From Saksenaea vasiformis B4078 (taxonomy: Eukaryota; Mucoromycota; Mucoromycetes; Mucorales; Saksenaeaceae): a stretch of DNA of 36,409 nt. The position numbers and the translations under genes were made by a program. Below, piece by piece: positions 33,351 through 36,409 of this stretch (its first letter is position 1; the number at the start of each line of letters is the position of its first letter). Below the pieces are notes generated by a model that searched no databases, was not told the DNA's origin, and was given only the letters and a program-made list of their open reading frames with translations. The stretch spans positions 1-36,409 of the forward strand of contig JNDT01001271.1 of the NCBI GenBank assembly GCA_000697055.1, read 5' to 3'.

Positions 33351-33875
33351 TTAAACGTTTTTACTGTTTCCAACTGAACGCATAACTGCAGCCCTAGCTT
33401 GACCGTGGAGGAAGTTTCCTTGCTTGTTTTGTCCAGCAGGAAGCGGCACAACGGTAGCGAGATGCGGTATGGGTTCAAGATGCTTATATCCTGGGACAGA
33501 TGTGCTTGCCATTGAATCTGCCACTGCCATACCTCTGCGACGAAGCAGCTTGTCTTTCCATGTTTCTGCGCCTATGGTTGTACTACTTTCGACGCTGCGT
33601 AACGATTGGCTTTGTGCTTTTCGAGCGCCATGGAAGACCATAGGTGGCTGCTGTCCTCTTAGCGGATCCCATTGAGGGTCTTCCCAATCGGATGGGAGAG
33701 GACCTTGTTGGTGCGCCTTTTCGTACACTCTTGTTTGGTCAAAAGTGACGCTGCAGGCTTGCATCGAACGGGTGTCTCCATCTTGAGGCCAAGAATTCGG
33801 CAAGGCAATAGTGGCAGCAACATGTAGAAGTATCAGAAAGATGTTAATATACGAAATCATTGTTTCCACATGCAA
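33351..33875 (-). CDS. Predicted small secreted protein
   Basis: A single exon of 174 codons starts MHVETMISYINIFLILLHVA with a hydrophobic core and an Ala/Leu-Pro boundary typical of a signal peptide, cleaved probably after ATIA; the second Met (33860) may be the real start. The mature part is hydrophilic, with one Cys, a Trp/Pro/Asp patch (PLPSDWEDPQWDPLRG) and basic sites (KLLRRRG) that could be cut by a Kex2-type protease. No domain is recognised. A TATATAG lies about 120 bp upstream. It sits in a repeat-rich, gene-poor zone, where lineage-specific secreted proteins often occur, but an effector role is only a guess. Confidence 0.6.
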   Translation of the reverse strand: MHVETMISYINIFLILLHVAATIALPNSWPQDGDTRSMQACSVTFDQTRVYEKAHQQGPLPSDWEDPQWDPLRGQQPPMVFHGARKAQSQSLRSVESSTTIGAETWKDKLLRRRGMAVADSMASTSVPGYKHLEPIPHLATVVPLPAGQNKQGNFLHGQARAAVMRSVGNSKNV

Positions 33876-34520
33876 AGGACAAAAGACAGAGTGTTCCTGA
33901 TATCACGTCCTGGACGTTTGCTATGGGATATAACTCAATCCACTGGAATGAAGTAACACTAAAAAAGAAAAAGATGCATCCTCATTCTTCCTCTATATAC
34001 CATTATTACAAAGGCAACCTTTTAAGAATGTCGCTCACTAAATTATATCAGTGATGCGTTTAGGCTCGTAGCACCTTTGCTATACCAACAATCGAACAGG
34101 ATTTATTATTCTATATAATATTTGCATGCAGTAAGAGAGCTTCTGCGTGAGGCCATAGCGCTTTGTCTGGTTGTGTTATGCAATGAAGAGCCGGAATTTA
34201 GAGGTGTAAACAAGCGCATTTGGCAGCAATAGATGATAAACAAAAGAGAAGATGTCTAGTGGGAATACCAAAGGAAGCAGGCGATTTATCCGATCTCTGA
34301 TGATGTGACCTGCCTCGAAAGAATCACTCTTATAAACCCCCCGAACTCCCTTGGAATAAAAATAATATATCAAGCATTTAAGGACATACATTCTCAAGAA
34401 AAAAAAAGTAGACCTTGACTGTATCACTTGCGTCATCTAACTGCTACTTTGTATCCATCTTGTGCTGGGATCAATATGCTTTACGCAGAGAAGTATACGT
34501 TTACATTAAAACCAAGGTGT
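33876..34520. other. Intergenic, promoter side of the secreted-protein gene
   Basis: TATATAG on the minus strand (33993-33999) is a candidate TATA box. The rest is AT-rich with scattered short ORFs and no family match. Confidence 0.35.
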
Positions 34521-34524
34521 TATT

Positions 34525-34660
34525 GCGCTGGTTTGTCGTAATAGGTACCTCAATGTGCCAATCGGAACGTGCAAAGATGACATTATTTAAGGGGACGTAC
34601 GAATCCCTTTCTTTTTTTTTCTTCGGTTCCGTCTTCCACACAAACCTCTAGCTTATATGC
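34525..34660 (+). repeat. Partial third copy (C) of the dispersed repeat
   Basis: The order TTGCGCTGG, GGTACCTCAATG, CCAATCGGAA, ATTTAAGGGGACG(T)ACGAATC, then poly-T and CTTCGGTTCCGTCTTCC matches the middle of copies A and B (TTCA(A/G)TGATGG, CCCATCGGAA, TTTAAAGAGACGCATGAATTTCC, poly-T, CTTTGGCTCTGTCCTTTCC). It is more diverged and truncated on both sides. Confidence 0.4.
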
Positions 34661-35235
34661 TGATCTAGATAGACCAGGCTACATTTGTAGATATTTAGAT
34701 CTTTGTTCTGCATATACCTAGAGCCATGGATATTAAGATTATGAACAACCACTACAACTGGTAACGTAGGAACAACCGGAATTGCAAGTGTTGTATGGAT
34801 AGATTGATTGAAACAGTAGAGGGATAAATCCTTTGAGACTGTTGGATATCTTTACTTCAATTAGATTGTCTGCCTATTTATATGAGTCAGTCTTGGAGGA
34901 TGGTCGTGTCTCATCGGAACGTCCGAAAGTTTAGTAAATGCTGCATGTTCGCACATCACACGTCATTTTTTTCAAACGACCCCTTCTAAATAAAACGAGT
35001 GCGTCCTCTTTAGAAGCGTTTATGCTATCGTACAGTGGCGATCATTTCAATCAATCATATTTCTTAGAACATCGGCGGCCGCTCAAACGTTGCATATTTA
35101 TTCATCATCTTTTAATTCAGAAAACAATCTCATATCTACAAAACTTCTGGACATCCGTCCAAGCGGCAAAAAAGTAACGCAGAAAGAACGCGAACACTCC
35201 TTGAACAAACATCTACCTTGTTCGGTGCTTAATCG
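34661..35235. other. Intergenic, nothing recognised
   Basis: No supported gene. A small inverted pair GAACAA/TTGTTC at about 35204-35222 lies just before the hairpin next to the tRNA. Confidence 0.35.
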
Positions 35236-35279
35236 TGATTGGTTGATTTACTTCTGTGTAACAAAAAATCAACCAATCA
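35236..35279. repeat. Perfect 14-bp inverted repeat (hairpin) next to the tRNA
   Basis: TGATTGGTTGATTT (35236-35249) and AAATCAACCAATCA (35266-35279) are exact inverted complements with a 16-nt loop. The hairpin starts directly after the Pol III stop of the tRNA-Pro on its transcribed strand. Confidence 0.6.
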
Positions 35280-35284
35280 AAAAA
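35279..35284 (-). terminator. RNA polymerase III terminator of tRNA-Pro
   Basis: Six T residues on the minus strand immediately follow the mature 3' end of the tRNA, the normal Pol III stop signal. Confidence 0.75.
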
Positions 35285-35356
35285 GGGCTTCTCCGGGAAT
35301 CGAACCCGGGACCTCTCGCACCCTAAGCGAGAATTATACCACTAAACCAAGAAGCC
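35285..35356 (-). tRNA. tRNA-Pro (anticodon AGG)
   Basis: 72 nt. The acceptor stem GGCTTCT pairs with AGAAGCC, and the discriminator base is C. The anticodon arm CTCGC-TTAGGGT-GCGAG gives anticodon AGG; the T arm CCGGG-TTCGATT-CCCGG is perfect. There is no intron and no encoded CCA. The D arm carries the box A-like TAGTGGTATAA and the T arm the box B GGTTCGATTCC. Confidence 0.95.
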
Positions 35357-35850
35357 GTTGTTATTTTTTAAAACGAAATATCTTAATCAGACATTGTCAG
35401 CGTGAATTGTAATTTTTAGATATTAATAAATTTTAGAAAAATTTTTTTAAAAAAAGTGTAGTATTTGGAGATGATGATCAATAAAAGACAATATACACCG
35501 AGAACAACGATAGTACGGTGAGACTCCTGTTTATTTTGGGATAGAAGTAAAAAAAGAGGATTATTACTACTTTTCTGCTACTGTTGTAAATAAAATAAAA
35601 TTCTTCTTAACGGAGCTTATGTCTCAGAAACAAGTCCAATCAAGAGATACAGTTTATAGTGACTATATTCTCTTAACTACGGTGAAATACCACAAAAAGA
35701 AATAGAAAAGAAATAAAAAAGAAATAAAAAAAATAAAAAGTAGTTAAAAAAAGATAATTTTTAAAAAAGTATCATATTCTATATACAGAATGACTAAATT
35801 ATATTATGATATCTATGGATAAACCTCACAGATAGAGATTGGCACGAATG
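35357..35850. other. AT-rich low-complexity flank
   Basis: A/T-rich spacer with A-rich runs (for example 35696-35770, repeated AAATAAAAAAG-like units). No gene recognised. Confidence 0.4.
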
Positions 35851-35854
35851 AATA

Positions 35855-35985
35855 TATTTGAACATCTGAATATTCGAATATATTCGAATATTTAGTAAGA
35901 TATTCATATTCGTTCATCAAAAGGAAGAATATATTTGTATTCATTCGAATATTTTTAAGAATATTCGTATTCGTTCGTTTATTTG
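35855..35985. repeat. AT-rich palindromic TATTCGAATATT repeat
   Basis: Repeated, partly self-complementary words built on ATATTCGAATAT and ATTCGTTC (for example 35870-35892 and 35941-35980) form imperfect tandem palindromes. The only strand reading open across it is a low-complexity Asn/Tyr/Glu string, so it is treated as repeat and not as a gene. Confidence 0.55.
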
Positions 35986-36179
35986 TATGTGAGATCATAA
36001 CATGATTCATTGAGTTCTAAGTTCAATTAATCATCGCAATCTCGGCATACAAATTAAGCAAAAATATATAGAAGACAGGCAGCCATGAGTGCGCTATAAT
36101 TGCTGAACTCATTCCAGAAGTCGCATTGTTCAAGTTAATTAGCATAATTGCAATGTTTATTGTAAGAAGACAAAATGGT

Positions 36180-36409
36180 AACAAAAAAGAACGGCACTAA
36201 AATAAAGAACAGCACTGAAAAAGAGAAAGGAGCAGTGGAAAAAAAAAAAGAAGAATGGCACTTAAAAAAAAGGATAGTAAAAAAAAAAAAGGTAGTAAAA
36301 AAGACGGTAGTAAAAAAGATGGTAGTAAAAAAGACGGCAGTGAAAAAAAGACGGCAGTGAAAAAAGGACGGCAGTGAAAAAAGGACGGCAGTGAGAAGAA
36401 AGATGGCAG
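36180..36409 (+). repeat. Minisatellite, about 15-17 bp unit, running off the window
   Basis: Units such as GGTAGTAAAAAAGAC, GGTAGTAAAAAAGAT, GGCAGTGAAAAAAAGAC and GGCAGTGAAAAAAGGAC follow one another. The left half is a more degenerate form of the same unit (CGGCACTAAAATAAAGAA, CAGCACTGAAAAAGAG). The lysine-rich open frame across it (36175-36360) follows from the repeat composition; a 15-bp unit would keep frame, but the units vary in length, so I do not call a gene. Confidence 0.7.

Noticed and set aside
36175..36360. Lysine-rich plus ORF at the right edge
   Set aside because: Its sequence is the translation of a minisatellite and it has no independent coding evidence.
1..36409. CRISPR arrays, bacterial operons, rRNA genes or intact transposases
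   Set aside because: None seen; spliced genes and Pol II/III signals show eukaryotic nuclear DNA, and repeats lack spacer-repeat structure.

Overview
The window reads as nuclear DNA of an early-diverging fungus, most likely Mucoromycota (Mucorales-like). The basis is many short introns (about 36-148 nt, mostly 45-65) with GT or GC donors and CTAAC/CTAAT-type branch sites, intergenic spacers of a few hundred bases, and the gene set itself: a TTC36 homologue, a CIN85/CD2AP-type SH3 adaptor, a DAACS symporter and a Crinkler relic. The genus cannot be fixed from the sequence. All coding calls are hand-spliced, so exon edges are models checked only by reading frame.

Layout. 1-2900 holds the tail of an unrecognised gene, a repeat element and a small degenerate tandem array. 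2961-4681 (-) is an aldehyde dehydrogenase. 5267-5649 (+) is a small elongin-B/ubiquitin-like protein, convergent with a long intact LTN1/listerin gene, the ribosome quality control E3 ligase, at 5720-12242 (-). Behind it lies an unrecognised aromatic-rich ORF (12367-12873, -). From about 13.06 to 18.6 kb is a gene-poor island. It starts with the decayed remains of a Crinkler (CRN) effector-family gene (ubiquitin-like domain, P-loop NTPase, C-terminal region) broken by stops and frameshifts, followed by about 3 kb without a recognisable gene.

From 18.67 kb compact genes resume: a dicarboxylate/glutamate symporter (+), a coiled-coil protein with a C-terminal membrane hairpin (+), a small hidden five-exon gene (-) divergent from a three-SH3 CIN85/CD2AP-like adaptor (+), a Cys-containing spliced ORF (+), a TTC36 homologue (-) and a LisH-CTLH-WD40 protein (+). 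31.8-36.4 kb is repeat-rich: a second copy of the repeat near the left end, a predicted small secreted protein (-), a tRNA-Pro(AGG) next to a perfect hairpin, an AT-rich palindromic stretch and a minisatellite running off the end.

The genes do not form one pathway. They are housekeeping functions (protein quality control, aldehyde oxidation, transport, endocytic or actin scaffolding, tRNA) around a decayed, transposon- and effector-type island. The most unusual points are three GC-AG introns with the identical donor GCAAGT, the hidden divergent micro-gene, the CRN relic and the paired repeats with inverted termini.
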